Source of the DNA: Triatoma infestans
Taxonomy: Eukaryota > Arthropoda > Insecta > Hemiptera > Reduviidae
DNA: 64,000 nt
Direction of reading: 5' to 3'
Assembly: GCA_011037195.1 (NCBI GenBank)
Contig: JAAEAF010000100.1
Location: forward strand, 248,001 to 312,000
Positions 31,731 to 43,117 of the stretch are shown piece by piece. Each line of letters begins with the position of its first letter. Position 1 is the first letter of the stretch. The notes below the pieces were generated by a model. The model made no database searches. It was not told the DNA's origin and saw only the letters and a program-made list of their open reading frames with translations. A program made the translations under genes and the position numbers.

Positions 31731-34574
31731 TTGTAGTTATTGATTTGTTTAGGATTTAAACATAGGTTATTCACTATGGCGAAAACTAAGCACAAATATC
31801 GACTATAACTTTGTAGCCTTAGCTGTTACTAAATAATCAAAACTTATACGAAGTAATTTCCTTCAATTTCCTTACGTTGATAATTTCTAATTTCCCATTT
31901 CAAACTAGATTTACCGTGAGAATGAATTGCAATCTATCCAATAATTAATTTAATACAGAAATAATAAAATTAAATAATTAAGATAACTTTCTGTTATTAT
32001 TGTTCTCTTAGTCTCTAAAACAGCAAGTAACCGGAAGTATTTGTTTTGTGGTCACCTGAGCGCGAAATTTTTTTTTTATGAATGGTCGTGTTGCTTTTCC
32101 TGAAGCAGTAGTGTTTATTTGATACATGGTATATATATAATCTTTATATATATATATATATAAAATAATTGCCTTAAAGTGGAAGCCTATTTTCGTCAGC
32201 CAGCCCAGATGAATAGCTTGAGCAAATGGAGAAGACCAAGTTCGGCTAAAAGTGGAGGCTAAACATGGAGAGTATACAAATATGAGAACAAAAAAGCGAA
32301 CCCATACACACTGTATGAAACAAGTATAATTGAAACAATGCCCACCATAACTGACTGGACAGAGGGGGTGATAAAGTGTTTGTGTGTAAGTGTGTGTGTT
32401 TGTTTTTGTAAACGTCCAAAAGTTTGGGTTGTGATAGAGATGGCCAAGAGAGAAGGAAATATTCGCTCAGCACCAAAATGTAAACCCCGCGTTTAGCATA
32501 AATAACCGTTATGTAAGTGGAGGGGATAGAGAAGGTGGCTGAGTGAGAGGGTGTGCGAAAGTGAGATAGTGTGAGGGCGTAAGCCCTACGTAATGGATAT
32601 TTCCATCTCCAAGTCTCATTCTATCTCTTTCCATGTACATATATGTATGTTCGCATACACACGTCACGCATACTCAGGAGCAAACACTGAAATCTGTGTA
32701 TGTGCGTGCGATAGTATATGCGTAAACTGAGTGTATACGTACGATGTCTGGTTCGTCGTATTAGCTCATAGAGTAGGAGGGATACAATAATTACAGCAGG
32801 AATTAATACGTGCCGTTGTTCTCTTCACTTCTCTTCCGGGGTCTTTGGTCTTCTCTATCTCTCTCCTTCTCTCAAAATATATATATACATACACTCCTAT
32901 TGTAATTCTAGGGACGTTCAGAGTATATACTGCGGAGACCTATAGGAGGTGCTACTCCAGTTACACCGATGTGTAGAATTGCCTTGCTATTGGTAAGCGT
33001 TTTACTCCCGCAATTACGTTCATACACATTAACACAATGCCTTCTAAACTATAACATATATCTACGTATGTTCTCTAAATACATATACGTATATAAAGAC
33101 ATACAAATTTATTAAAACACACCACTCACCCCCAAAAAAGTAGTACCAATGCAGGTATTCTCAAAGAAACATACACACTCGCACTATATGTAGGTAATAT
33201 TAGGTTCATGTATTAACCTTTTTACAACAAACACAATTTTAAAGTTTATTCCCGCTGAGACTTCTTTTACTTTGTGAGAAAATTAGGCAGAGAAAAGATG
33301 GCAGTCAAAAAAAGTATGGATATCTGCACAAAATAACAAGAAAAGTAATTATGACAGCTTTGCCACTGGGAATGAATGAGAGCAGCGCAGACTTGAGACA
33401 CAGGAAAACGCTTCTTGCAAAGATCATCGTTTTCCAGGCTGAGTTTATGCTGTTATATATTGTATTATGGATGTACGGGCATGCAAAGCAATTTTAATAA
33501 GAGACAGCAACATGTAATCGTGATTTGAAAGTTTGGGCCACAGGATAAGAGACTTTCAATTAGTCCCAATGGAAATCCACATGAATTTATGTATTCATGG
33601 GAGAAAAATAACAGTCTTATACTTTTTTGGTAACTGCAAATCAGTGAAGTTCTTTTGGTGTTATTATTGGATCGTGTGAGTGAAATTTTTGTAGTGCTGG
33701 ACGAGAAAGTGATATAATATTGAAGTACACTGACTGAACTTGGTATATTGATCGAGTAAGGTACTGCGAGGTTTTTGCACCGTTGAACTAGGAAAGAGTA
33801 TGGTAGTGTGAAAGAGAGGGACAGATTAAGCTGCCAGAGTGACGGTGTATGATAGCTTCTTGATGTAGACATTGATGATGTACTTTGAAAGAGAGAGAGT
33901 TGACAGTAGCGCGCATTTTTATATGCTTTCTCAACTCTCCTACTACTTGTTAACTTCTCCTTCCAATATCGCTGGGTGTTAGGTAAGTGGATCATCTTGT
34001 TGCTACCATTTGTGGACCATGCCTCACGTGGACAGATATGACAGTATTATGATATGTTGCAGGCAATGCCTGTTAAGTATTAAACCCTCGGCAGAGAGTT
34101 TTTATCCTTCTCTAGATATCGCGTCACAGTACTCAAAGTCTTAGTGTCTTCTCTGTTTTCCCATGCAGTTGCTATCTTCTTTTAGGTCCATCATCTGAAT
34201 CCATAATGCCCCATGATACGGAGCATATTTATGCACGACTCAGACCTTTTCCATAAACGTCCGAAATTTCAGTCCTGCCAGGACCAATTTGGTATTAGAT
34301 TTCCAATTGTCATGTGATGATTCTAAAACATCCTATTATGAGTTTTCTTATTGATAGAAAAATCAAAGCTTGGTTTTATTCATTCATATAAAATTACGTT
34401 AATCTAGGAAGGACTTTTTTGTGTGTTGTGAACACAGGTGATCATTAGTCATTCATACTTTACTAAATATAACATTAATTTTTACTTTCTCTTTTTAAAA
34501 TCTAAGGTCATGACTGAGATTCGACCCTGTAAGCGCTATCTGTTGCGTCGTAAGAATTAATGTACTGCTCTACG
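31731..34574. other. AT-rich stretch, no supported gene
   Basis: A family A scrap lies at 32028-32100 (GTAACCGGAAGTATTTG) and a TA run at 32133-32163. The longest frame, 176 codons at 33465-33995 on the minus strand, has a serine-rich, low-information composition and no recognisable domain. I treat it as chance, while noting it is long for this base composition. Confidence 0.4.
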
Positions 34575-35040
34575 AACATTTAGTGCTGTAAGAGGAACTA
34601 TTGCGATCCCGTCCAATTTCGAATTTGAGCAGTACCGGAAATACGTGTTTTGATATCCGCTGATTCTGAAAAAAAAAAATGTATCTAGATACAGTTCCTT
34701 TATAATATATATGTTGTGTATATGCGAATGTATGTTTGTTTGTATCTGAACATCACAGTACATAAACGAAAGGATGTTCAATCTTGATATACCTTTTGAT
34801 ATCACCAGGGTGATCTAACAGGAAGATATCGATCTAAATCCCTCAACTGGAAACACAACTGTACCGAATGGATTTTTCACTTTCATTGCTTTTTGCTCCA
34901 GCGATTTCCTTTAAACGTGGTATGCCAACTAGACATATAAAGAGCTACAACTTTTATTTGAAATATTTCTCTGGACAAATTCATTTAAGGAGATTTTAAA
35001 GAGAGGAGTTTATGTTTTTCTCTGAATGCTATCTTAGTTG
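34575..35040 (+). repeat. Family A copy, forward, first part
   Basis: GTAAGAGGAACTATTGCGAT opens the copy. CAGTACCGGAAATACGTG and the AGAGCTACAACTTTTATTTG block follow. At about 35040 the copy is interrupted by non-LTR sequence and resumes at about 35565. Confidence 0.65.
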
Positions 35041-35560
35041 ACTATCTTTTTGGGAATGAGTGGTGGATAAGTTTTGGTCAAAGTACGCGCCTCTCTCCGT
35101 TTCATTGGAAACCGAGTCTGCTGTTGGTGTATCTTTAGGCATCCGTTTATCAAATTTCCAGTAATGGATAGTTTCACAACATTCTTCTTTATGATTAAGC
35201 TGAGTGGGTTGTCGGCGGACTAAAATGGCCATGTTGCTGTGTCTTTCACGGACCTCTCTCAGGCATCTCTTTGGATCCCTTACTGGGCATTGGGTTTAAG
35301 GAGACATCTCTACGTAATGAGGCTATGCCAGATCCCTTTTGTTGAGTCTGTGAGGGAAAGGGAAGAAACACCCATCCATCTTATGACAGATTGCTTGGGT
35401 TGTGAAGAAATTAGATTTAGGATCTTTGATCGGAACAGGATATTTGTGGAAGAGCTTAGGCTATTTCCTTTAAGGTTATTGTCCGATTTGTTCTCGGAGT
35501 GCGGTGAATCTTAGATGGGTTAGACCCGGGTCGGGATATTTGTTCTAGACCCGGTTTGTT
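35040..35560 (+). pseudogene. Non-LTR retrotransposon 3' relic (RNase H tail and zinc-like end)
   Basis: Plus-strand reading gives, across frames, KFWSKYAPLSVSLETESAVG and VSLGIRLSNF, then SLRHLFGSLTGHW, then after a frameshift LRRHLYVMRLCQIPF, VESVREREETPIHLM and TDC. This order fits the end of the RNase H region and the LTGH / HLxxM / ETPxHLL segment at the C-terminus of many arthropod non-LTR polyproteins. The cysteine pair of that last segment is decayed. The GGGTTAGACCCGGGTCGGG tail is probably 3' UTR. At least one frameshift and one stop are present. Confidence 0.6.
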
Positions 35561-35564
35561 GTTG

Positions 35565-35872
35565 TTTTTCTTTGGAGTAGTTTTTTTCAGTTTTCGGTTT
35601 TTCTCCATGAAAAATACTAACGGATTTGTACTAACTATGATCTATCAGTTTTGTTTGTACATTTTTTCCCGAGAAATTCATTCAAATAAGTTAAGAGGGT
35701 GATGGGAGGTTATACTTTCCTCGAAAAAATTCATGTTATTATGTTTAGATTCTCTCATTGATAAAAAATTGAAGACAAGTAAACATTTCATAAAAATTAT
35801 GTTTGAAGAAAATTTGCCAATTACGACTGAAGACTGTAGTCAAGGTCACACCTTTCACACCAGATTTTATTT
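35565..35872 (+). repeat. Family A copy, forward, second part
   Basis: Central-unit sequence (TTTTTTCAGTTTTCGG, CGAGAAATTCATTCAAATAA) continues to the far-end landmark TTTCACACCAGATTTTATTT. It completes the copy begun at 34575. Confidence 0.6.
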
Positions 35873-36849
35873 TTAAACATTTTTAGTATGCTGATTTATT
35901 ATTAACAATGATTTGAATGCGATTTCATTTTACATAACTAGATCCAATTTTAACATTCGGAAAAGGGATTTAATCATTATGAATATCCTGTGGATAATCC
36001 GTGTCAGTAGATTTGGTTAGTATAAATCTGGTAATATAATAGTGGATATGGATGATTGGCTAATCAGTCATCATTCCTCCAATACACGCATGCCAGACAA
36101 ACACACACACGCACATATAGGAACAAAATATACAAACGAATTTGTGAGAAACAGTGATAGTTCGAGTGAGTGCTGGAATGAGAGAGAGAGAGTGAGAGAG
36201 AGAGAGAGAGCATTATATTACCATGGTAGCCAGAGAGACGAGCCTATATTGGCCACATAAAAGGGGTTTATTGTACACGGACACGGGGAATAGAGTGTGG
36301 GACTATAATACCTATACTGCGGTTATTCCTACTGACCTAATATTTCATATCGTCATTGCATATCGTATAAACAGCGACCAGTCTACTTCAAAAGGGCGAA
36401 AAAATAAAATAAAAAAATCTGTGACTATTTAGGTTTGTTTAGACCAGTTTATTATCATTATAATTGCTTTATATTTGTTTTTTGTTTGGTGGATAATAAT
36501 TACAAACATCCATATAACTCAGTTCTGTTTTCAACACTGTAGAGAAAATTACCATTTTGTTTTTTTACGCAAAAGTTATGTGTGAAGTTATTATCGGCTT
36601 CGATGAACAAAATGTTCTTCTAATGACGTCATGAATTATCTATCTAATTGCTAGATTTAGTTGAATTTGTTGAACAAAAGTTTAAAATCAATTACTCTTA
36701 TTATTATGGTATAATAGGACTGTTAGATAGAAACTTCAGTTTTGCCATAGTATTCGGTATTTAATATAAATTCAAATTTGTCGCCAACAACGTACAATAA
36801 TTTTATTTCGGAGAGGTACTGTACTGCCTTGATAATAATGCACTAATCT
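35873..36849. other. No gene seen
   Basis: A GA microsatellite lies at 36178-36210, with CA-rich sequence near 36100. The frames at 36042-36432 derive from these. Confidence 0.4.
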
Positions 36850-37290
36850 GTTAGGCTGTGTCCTAAGTGTAGAGCGGGGGGTAACCTATGCTTTTTTACT
36901 CTCTCTCAGTCAGTCCTAACACTCGTTTTGAGTAGGTCGCAGTACCTGCCAGTTTGTTACTTCCCCAAGTTTGTTACTTCTAGTTTTCCTGGGTACTGTC
37001 CCCACGCTGGTTGTTTTGATGATTTAGCGGCGGCCCGGTTCTCCTGGCCTGCATGAGTTCATCGTGAAATCACATGGTTGTTATTTTTGGTATCTCTGCC
37101 GTGCAGCTTCTCGTAGCCCATTTAATTATTAACTACGATCATCAGCCAAGTAGCAGTAATTTGGTGAAGACTCGAAGACTCCAAGCGCATAAGAATTATT
37201 TCCTTATTCCTATTCGTCTCCCCTTTTCCCCGATATGGGCTAAGGACCCATGAGTCTTCAAATGCTAGGATTCTGCATTTGAAGGTAAGC
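36850..37290 (+). other. Moderately GC-richer island ending in a splice-donor-like site
   Basis: Unlike its neighbours this block is not AT-dominated. It has a direct repeat of GTTTGTTACTT (36952 and 36969) and GGCGGCCCGG at about 37029. It ends with TTTGAAG followed by GTAAGC at 37285, a good match to a 5' splice site. No open frame is convincing. It could be an untranslated exon or part of an unidentified repeat. Confidence 0.3.
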
Positions 37291-38920
37291 GCCATTCCTT
37301 TGGCTTATTGAAAGTGATAATAAATAATATTTGCTGCCCATTTTAAATTTAATTTATATATTCATTTTTTCCATATAATTTTTAATATTTAATTTCCCCT
37401 TTGCTTAACTATTATATTATCTACAGTCCACTCAATATTTTCTTTCAATTTATATTTTTAATTTTTGCTGTTTTTTATTTGAACAGACCCCACCTGAGGT
37501 ATCTCACTCACCTCAATACATAATATTTTTATTTATTTGATTTTTTCGCCCGTATTTACTAAACACATACATTTCAGCACAAGCACTGTGTGCCTTCTTC
37601 CGTGGCTTGTTTATTGAATATTACAATTTCTGTCAAAAAAAATTGATGTGAAACACTGGTTAGGAAAAATTCATTTTAGGGACTTCTGAAGAACCTGTAC
37701 AAGAATTAAGACTGTCGCAACAAGCTTTATTGATTTGGTCAGTGTTGGCACACCCTGTAACCCCTTCCAACTTTTTAATTGCATGCCGCCCAACTAAACG
37801 TTTGTAATTAAATTGTATTAATTGCAGTTAGAAAAGGCGTGTAAACTAGATTTTTTTTTCTTCATTCGCGTTTTTCAGTGGAACATCACGTATATAATAA
37901 TACGAAATGATGATAATTGAAGAAAAGAGACACATTACTAACACTGTCAGCCTCAATTTACGTATACCGTTAAACTTAGTAAAAGGGAACTGAGGGAGTC
38001 AATAATCTAAAACATTCGCAGAAGTTTTGGAGACTCATTTTTATTTTACTGTTTATACTATTTTAGCTAAAGATTGACAAAAATGGGAAGAAATTCTGGA
38101 GTCCTGTGTAAGAATATTGTCTGTAGTAACTGATACAAAGAAAAACCATGTAATACTTTAGCCTCTGGGTGTGAAACAAGCGTGCGCAGAATCCCACTAA
38201 ACAGATTACCCTATATATTTACTTTCTTTCTTACACAACCATACTACATTCTTGCCAACTTTGTTCGGGAAAAGAACAAGAAGAAGAAGAAAAAAAAACA
38301 CGGTGTATTCAGGAGACATTTCTGAATTAATAATAATGTTTTTAAGGTTGTGTTTTTGTGTAAACATTTACCAAAAAGGGGAAAACACAATGTCGATGTT
38401 TTTGTGGATTCTAAACGATGGACCGTTTCTAAACGTAAACCGCTTTTAAATATTTAACTGTATTTTGTGTTTTGGATTAGGAGAGAGACCTTATAGCTGG
38501 GAGGTTAGTATATATAGTTGGTAGCAAGAGTTTGCTTGTGTAGAGTACCCAAGTTTAGGACTTTATGGATAACAGGGGACATATATATATATGTGTGTGT
38601 TTTTGATTATTATTGATATTTTGGGTGTAAGTGTTTGGAGATAAACAGGAAGTTAAGTGGTTTGTATCCTTATACATCCCTCTTTCTTCAGTGTAGCCTT
38701 ATGTTGTACTAAAATAACAATACTCTAGCTTATGTTTACTGATCTACTTAACCTTGCATATAACTATACAAAACTTGTAAAAAATAATCATAAAAAAACA
38801 GTGAGAAAAATTAATTGACCCTACATTTTTAAATAAACCCATATATTTGTATGGAAAAGTAAAAGAAATAAAAATTTGAAAAAAAAAAGAAGCAAAAAGT
38901 AGAAATAAAAAGAAAGGAAA
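37291..38920. other. AT-rich stretch, no gene seen
   Basis: A TATATA/TGTG run lies at 38581-38602. No supported gene. Confidence 0.35.
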
Positions 38921-38924
38921 AAAA

Positions 38925-39872
38925 TGTGGTGTGAAACACTCACACGACTTTCTCTTACTGCAATTTACATAATTAATAATTGAATAATTCTCTTCGAACA
39001 TATAATTCTTACTAGATTTTTAGTTACCTTCAATTTACCTGAATGGGAGAATCTGAACTTTATAAAAAAGTTCTTTTTTTAAAGGAAAGTATAACCTCCC
39101 TCAATACCCCCATTAAATGGATTTTGCCGGAAGCAGTTACAACCAAAAGTGGTCTCTACGTATATGCTTCTTAGGTATACCAAGTTTTAAAAACACTTTA
39201 TCAATGGTTTTTATGGAGAAAATGACAGAAAACGAAAAAAAAAAAACAATTGTTCAGTAAAGTTCACTTCCGGTTCAACTGATTAAAACAATTGTTCAGT
39301 AAAGTTCACATCCGGTTCAACTGATTAAAACAATTGTTCAGTAAAGTTCACTTCCGGTTCAACTGATTTTTATTCAAGCTCGGAATTTTGGTAACTTAAA
39401 TAATTCTAATTAATATTACATAGATAATAATTAGAATCGTATAATAAATTAAAACTGCACTTTAAAGATCACCCCCATTCCTCTCCCAAAACTCTCTTAA
39501 ATGAATTTTCCCGGAGAAATGTTTTAAATGCAATTTGCAGCTCATGGTATGTATCGTTGATATCGCAGATTTAAAGAAAATCATTGGAGCTATTTTTGAG
39601 AAAAATCTCAAAAAAGTGAAAAATCCATTTTTGTGAAAAGTGTAACTTTTGGTTGATTGATTTTCACCAAAACCTTATTGTCAGATCTCCCATTGGTGGA
39701 ACTTTCTATGATTTTCCGCTTTTTTAAGCGGTAATGCTTACAACGCACACGCATATATACACACACACCAATTTCTAAAACCTCTTTTTCTGTCTCAGGG
39801 GATCTCAAAACGTATATATTTCCGGTGAAAGTTAGATATCGAAAATTCGCCGCAATTGTATTACTTTCTCTA
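38925..39872 (-). repeat. Family A repeat, near-complete copy, reverse
   Basis: Far end GTGGTGTGAAACACTCACAC with GACTTTCTCTTACTGC. The hairpin side ends TATTTCCGGTGAAAG, TATCGAAAATTCG, then a decayed CTTTCTCTAAGAATGG. It carries a 42-bp tandem triplication at 39243-39368 and a CA microsatellite at 39750-39766. The minus-strand frame at 39608-40027 runs over the copy end and is accidental. Confidence 0.8.
39243..39368 (+). repeat. 42-bp tandem triplication inside family A
   Basis: The unit AAAACAATTGTTCAGTAAAG...GGTTCAACTGATT (42 bp) occurs three times in a row, starting at 39243, 39285 and 39327. The copies are nearly identical; one CACTTCCGG reads CACATCCGG. This is a recent local expansion. 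Confidence 0.9.
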
Positions 39873-40179
39873 AGAATGGATCGACGAAATTTTTTGTTAA
39901 CTTTCTTTATTTTTTGTCTTATGGCCAATTCCAGTATCTTCATTAATTTTTGAACATTCTTACAATCATTTCTATGCTTAAAACCAATATAGCTTCCTTT
40001 TCCTATGGAGTATCGTTCCTCAGTCAACTGAGAGCATTTCTTTGTATGTTTTCGTCCAAATACTCAAAACTTCCTCAGGGAGTTTATTCAGATACCTTCA
40101 CAGCATTTGATAAGATGATATGGTCAAAATCCTTCGACTTAGAAGTGTGACTGTGCTGAATAATTTTCCTTTTTTTTTT

Positions 40180-40340
40180 TTTTCTTTTTTTTTTTAGTTT
40201 TTCTAAACTTTATTTTCCAAAAAATTGACTCCAACGATTTTCATTAACCTTTACTACCTACGTACATAAATGTCTACTAATTTTTGTTTGAATATTTTTC
40301 CCGGTAAAATTGATTTTTGAAAAGTTTTATGGGAATCTGG
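40180..40340 (+). repeat. Family A central-unit fragment, forward
   Basis: AAAAAATTGACTCCAACGAT, TACGTACATAAATGTCTAC and TTTTTCCCGGTAAAATTGAT match the variant central unit also seen at 31510-31620 and 53470-53600. Confidence 0.55.
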
Positions 40341-42480
40341 GATGTTAGATTTCAAATAATATTAGCGTTTGAAGATGCTATCTATGAACGGCAATGCAAT
40401 CACATTCACGTACCACCAACCATTGATACTAACCAATGCTACACCCCCTACCACCATTATATTTGTTTTAAAATTTCAAGTTTAAAAACTTTGTTAAGCA
40501 TATCATGCAAAATATCATTATAATTTGTAAGTGCATATCATGTTGACACTAGAACTTTTTTTTGTATTCTTCCCTGTTTGCCAGCTCAGTTTTTATTGTC
40601 ATCGACTGGTGTCCAGACCTACTCATATAAAATTTAATTTCCACCAAATTAAAGATGAATTATTTTGACTAACTTTACCATATTATCATTTGTAATTTTT
40701 CTACCTTTATTTATTTTTTTCTATTTTTTCCACTTCAAAACTTCATCTTCATTTTAACTTTTTCCACTTTCTGGCCAGACAGCGGTCCCAGTATCTCTAG
40801 TGAGAGAGAGACAGAGAAAAAAGATGAAGTATCCTTATATCACTTTCACTCTGGTGAAAATCAAGTGACTCTGTGGGTGGTAAGAAAAAGATATAATACT
40901 ATTCCTTTGGGAAATCATTCTGAAAATATTGTTTACCTTTTTTCCCAGTTACTAATGATTGTAAAACATTGAGGCTGTCTCTCCTCTTTTTAATAATATT
41001 TTACTCTGATTTAAACTTCATTTATTTAATTTGTAATTATTTCATGCTCAATTATTATTAATTTACATTGTTAATTCAATTATATAACAGTTTGTATTAT
41101 TTACTCACTATTCAATTTACTAAAAATTTAGTTAATTAGGGAAGATTTATATAGTCTAAATTTTACGCAATTATTCATTAAATATCGACTCATCTAGGGG
41201 GAAAGTGAGTAACAACTTCTCTAGAGTTCTTGACGTCCAGCGATACGTCATATCCATTAACATTTAAAACTAAGAATGATTTGCCGAAGAAGTTTTTGTA
41301 TGACTTCAATCTACATTTTTAACAGTGAAATTTCATACATTTCATAAACATGCACACGGGATTCACAATAGACCTCGCTGTAAGTCATGATATCATTAAT
41401 ATCGTCCAATTTATTTTCTTTGTTACTGTTGAGGTCAACATTCAAAGAGAAAATAAAGTTTCTTTTAAAGGGTCCGTTCTGGCAAAAACGTTTTGGGGAA
41501 CCACCCTAGTTTAGAATAGAATAAAGGAAAAAAAACTTCTTAGCAGCTCAGAAGGATCACTACGACTCAGAAGGATCTATCTGTGAAATTTCCCAGTTAC
41601 CTAACGTTGCCCACTGGTTCAAAGCATATACGCAAGTCGGTTGTTTACAAGCAGAGGGAGGTCTCGCATCATCGCTCGTCGCAATTCCCAATGTCCTCGT
41701 GATTTCCCAGTTGAAGGAAACTTGCTCTTGCCAGGTCTCATATGCTTCGTGAGTCTGAAGAGCCTAGTCAATAGACCCAGTATAAACCCTTAAAGCTACA
41801 ACACCTCACTCGATTGAAGCAAGTTTGCCGTAATCTTTTGCCAGTATACCCTAATGAAATGTTCGGTTTGCCACTTGTATTCTCCTCACATCTCCTAATT
41901 ACTCACTGATTCTTTTACTGCTAAAGGTCGACTGTTTTAGATCGACTGCGTTGATGAATCTGAAAGAAGTTATTTAGAACTGTACTACCATTATAACCTT
42001 CCCAACAATTTCATTTCCTCCTCCGTAAAACTGCAGTGACCCAGAAGATAGTCTGAAATAATTTTGGTTTTCTCTGGTCACCGTTGTTCACTAAATCTTG
42101 TAAAAGCCAAATTTAAACTTAAAAAAAAAAATAACTCTTTCAATATAATTACTTAACAAAATATTTTATGAACCACAAAAGAAACAAATGGTCACATACG
42201 AGCATAGCGTAAACTTTAAAAGATGAGGTGATGGAGAGAGACCTCTAATGGTAAATGTCAGGCTATTTCTAGAAAGGGCACTTTGATAATTTACTGTCTC
42301 AACACCTTTTTTTAATCTTTATAAAATTTCTAAATAAGATCTTTTTCATTAAAAAAAATTTAGTTGACCTAGTAATAGTAAATTGTTTGTGAAAATGCTA
42401 GTTTTGTACTAAAATTATTTAAGTAAAATGCTATATAATTCGTGTAAAATTGCAAGAAACGCTCCATGAAATTCATTATT
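40341..42480. other. AT-rich stretch, no supported gene
   Basis: A slightly GC-richer portion at 41520-41880 contains a short repeat (CTCAGAAGGATC twice, at 41548 and 41566). I see no domain, terminal repeat or tRNA-like head. Confidence 0.35.
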
Positions 42481-42484
42481 TAAC

Positions 42485-42790
42485 TACTTTCTCTTACTAC
42501 TTACTTGTAAGAGAAACTAACGCGATCGTATATCAAATTATCAAAATTGATTTTTTTCGACCGGCAATACAAGTTTCGAATCAATGGTGAGAATTCGATT
42601 CGAAATCAGATGTGAAACACTCTCGTGACTTTCTCTTACTCTAATTAATATAATTTTATTTAAGAAATTTTTCTTTAAAATTGCCGCGTTACAATGTTTG
42701 GATGGGTTGGCCATAAAAGTGTTGCTGGGGATTTTACATGTATTTCTGAGCGCCCTTAAATGAATTTTCCAGGTTCTATTTATTTTGGAA
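42485..42790. repeat. Two abutting family A fragments
   Basis: 42485-42600 is a forward hairpin-end fragment (TTTCTCTTACTACTTACTTG, then GTAAGAGAAACTAACG). 42609-42790 is a reverse far-end fragment (GATGTGAAACACTCTCGTGA, CTTTCTCTTACTCTAATTAA, then AATTGCCGCGTTACAATGTT). The second is the best intact match to the site into which the LTR element at 47142 inserted. Confidence 0.7.
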
Positions 42791-43004
42791 GGCAACAGCA
42801 CTCTCAAGGGTAAGCTTACGGGGTAGGAGTTGGTGATTAAAGTTATCTTAAGTTATTGTAGTCAGGCCGCCGGTAGATTGCTGGGGGAGGATTCTTAGGA
42901 AGGTTTTTTTCTTTCTTGTGTGGGATATAAAGCTAAGATCCCGCGCCTTCGGATACCTATTATTTATAATATGTATGTGTCCGTTTTGACCCGTATTATT
43001 GAAT

Positions 43005-43117
43005 TAATATAGGTTTGCTTGAGGAGTCTGGTCTAAATCAACTACAAGTTTATAAATATAATAAATTACAAATTATAGTGTATTTAGACCAGACTGCTCA
43101 AACAAACCTACATTATT
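43005..43117. mobile_element. Palindromic MITE-like element
   Basis: TAATATAGGTTTGCTTGAGG, AGTCTGGTCTAAAT on the left is complemented by ATTTAGACCAGACTGCTCAA, ACAAACCTACATTA on the right. The arms are about 35-45 bases with a loop of about 30 bases. It would form one long hairpin. A partial match (GGTTTGTTTAGACCAG) occurs at 36432. No protein is encoded. Confidence 0.65.

Noticed and set aside
33465..33995. Minus-strand 176-codon frame as a gene
   Set aside because: Serine-rich, low-information composition, no recognisable domain, signal or splice context. Length alone is not enough in this window.
39243..39368. A CRISPR-like array
   Set aside because: The three 42-bp units are contiguous with no spacers and sit in a eukaryotic repeat; it is a tandem duplication.
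39608..40027. Minus-strand 139-codon gene
   Set aside because: Most of it is family A repeat sequence, including the TTTCCGGTGAAA block, and no domain is visible.
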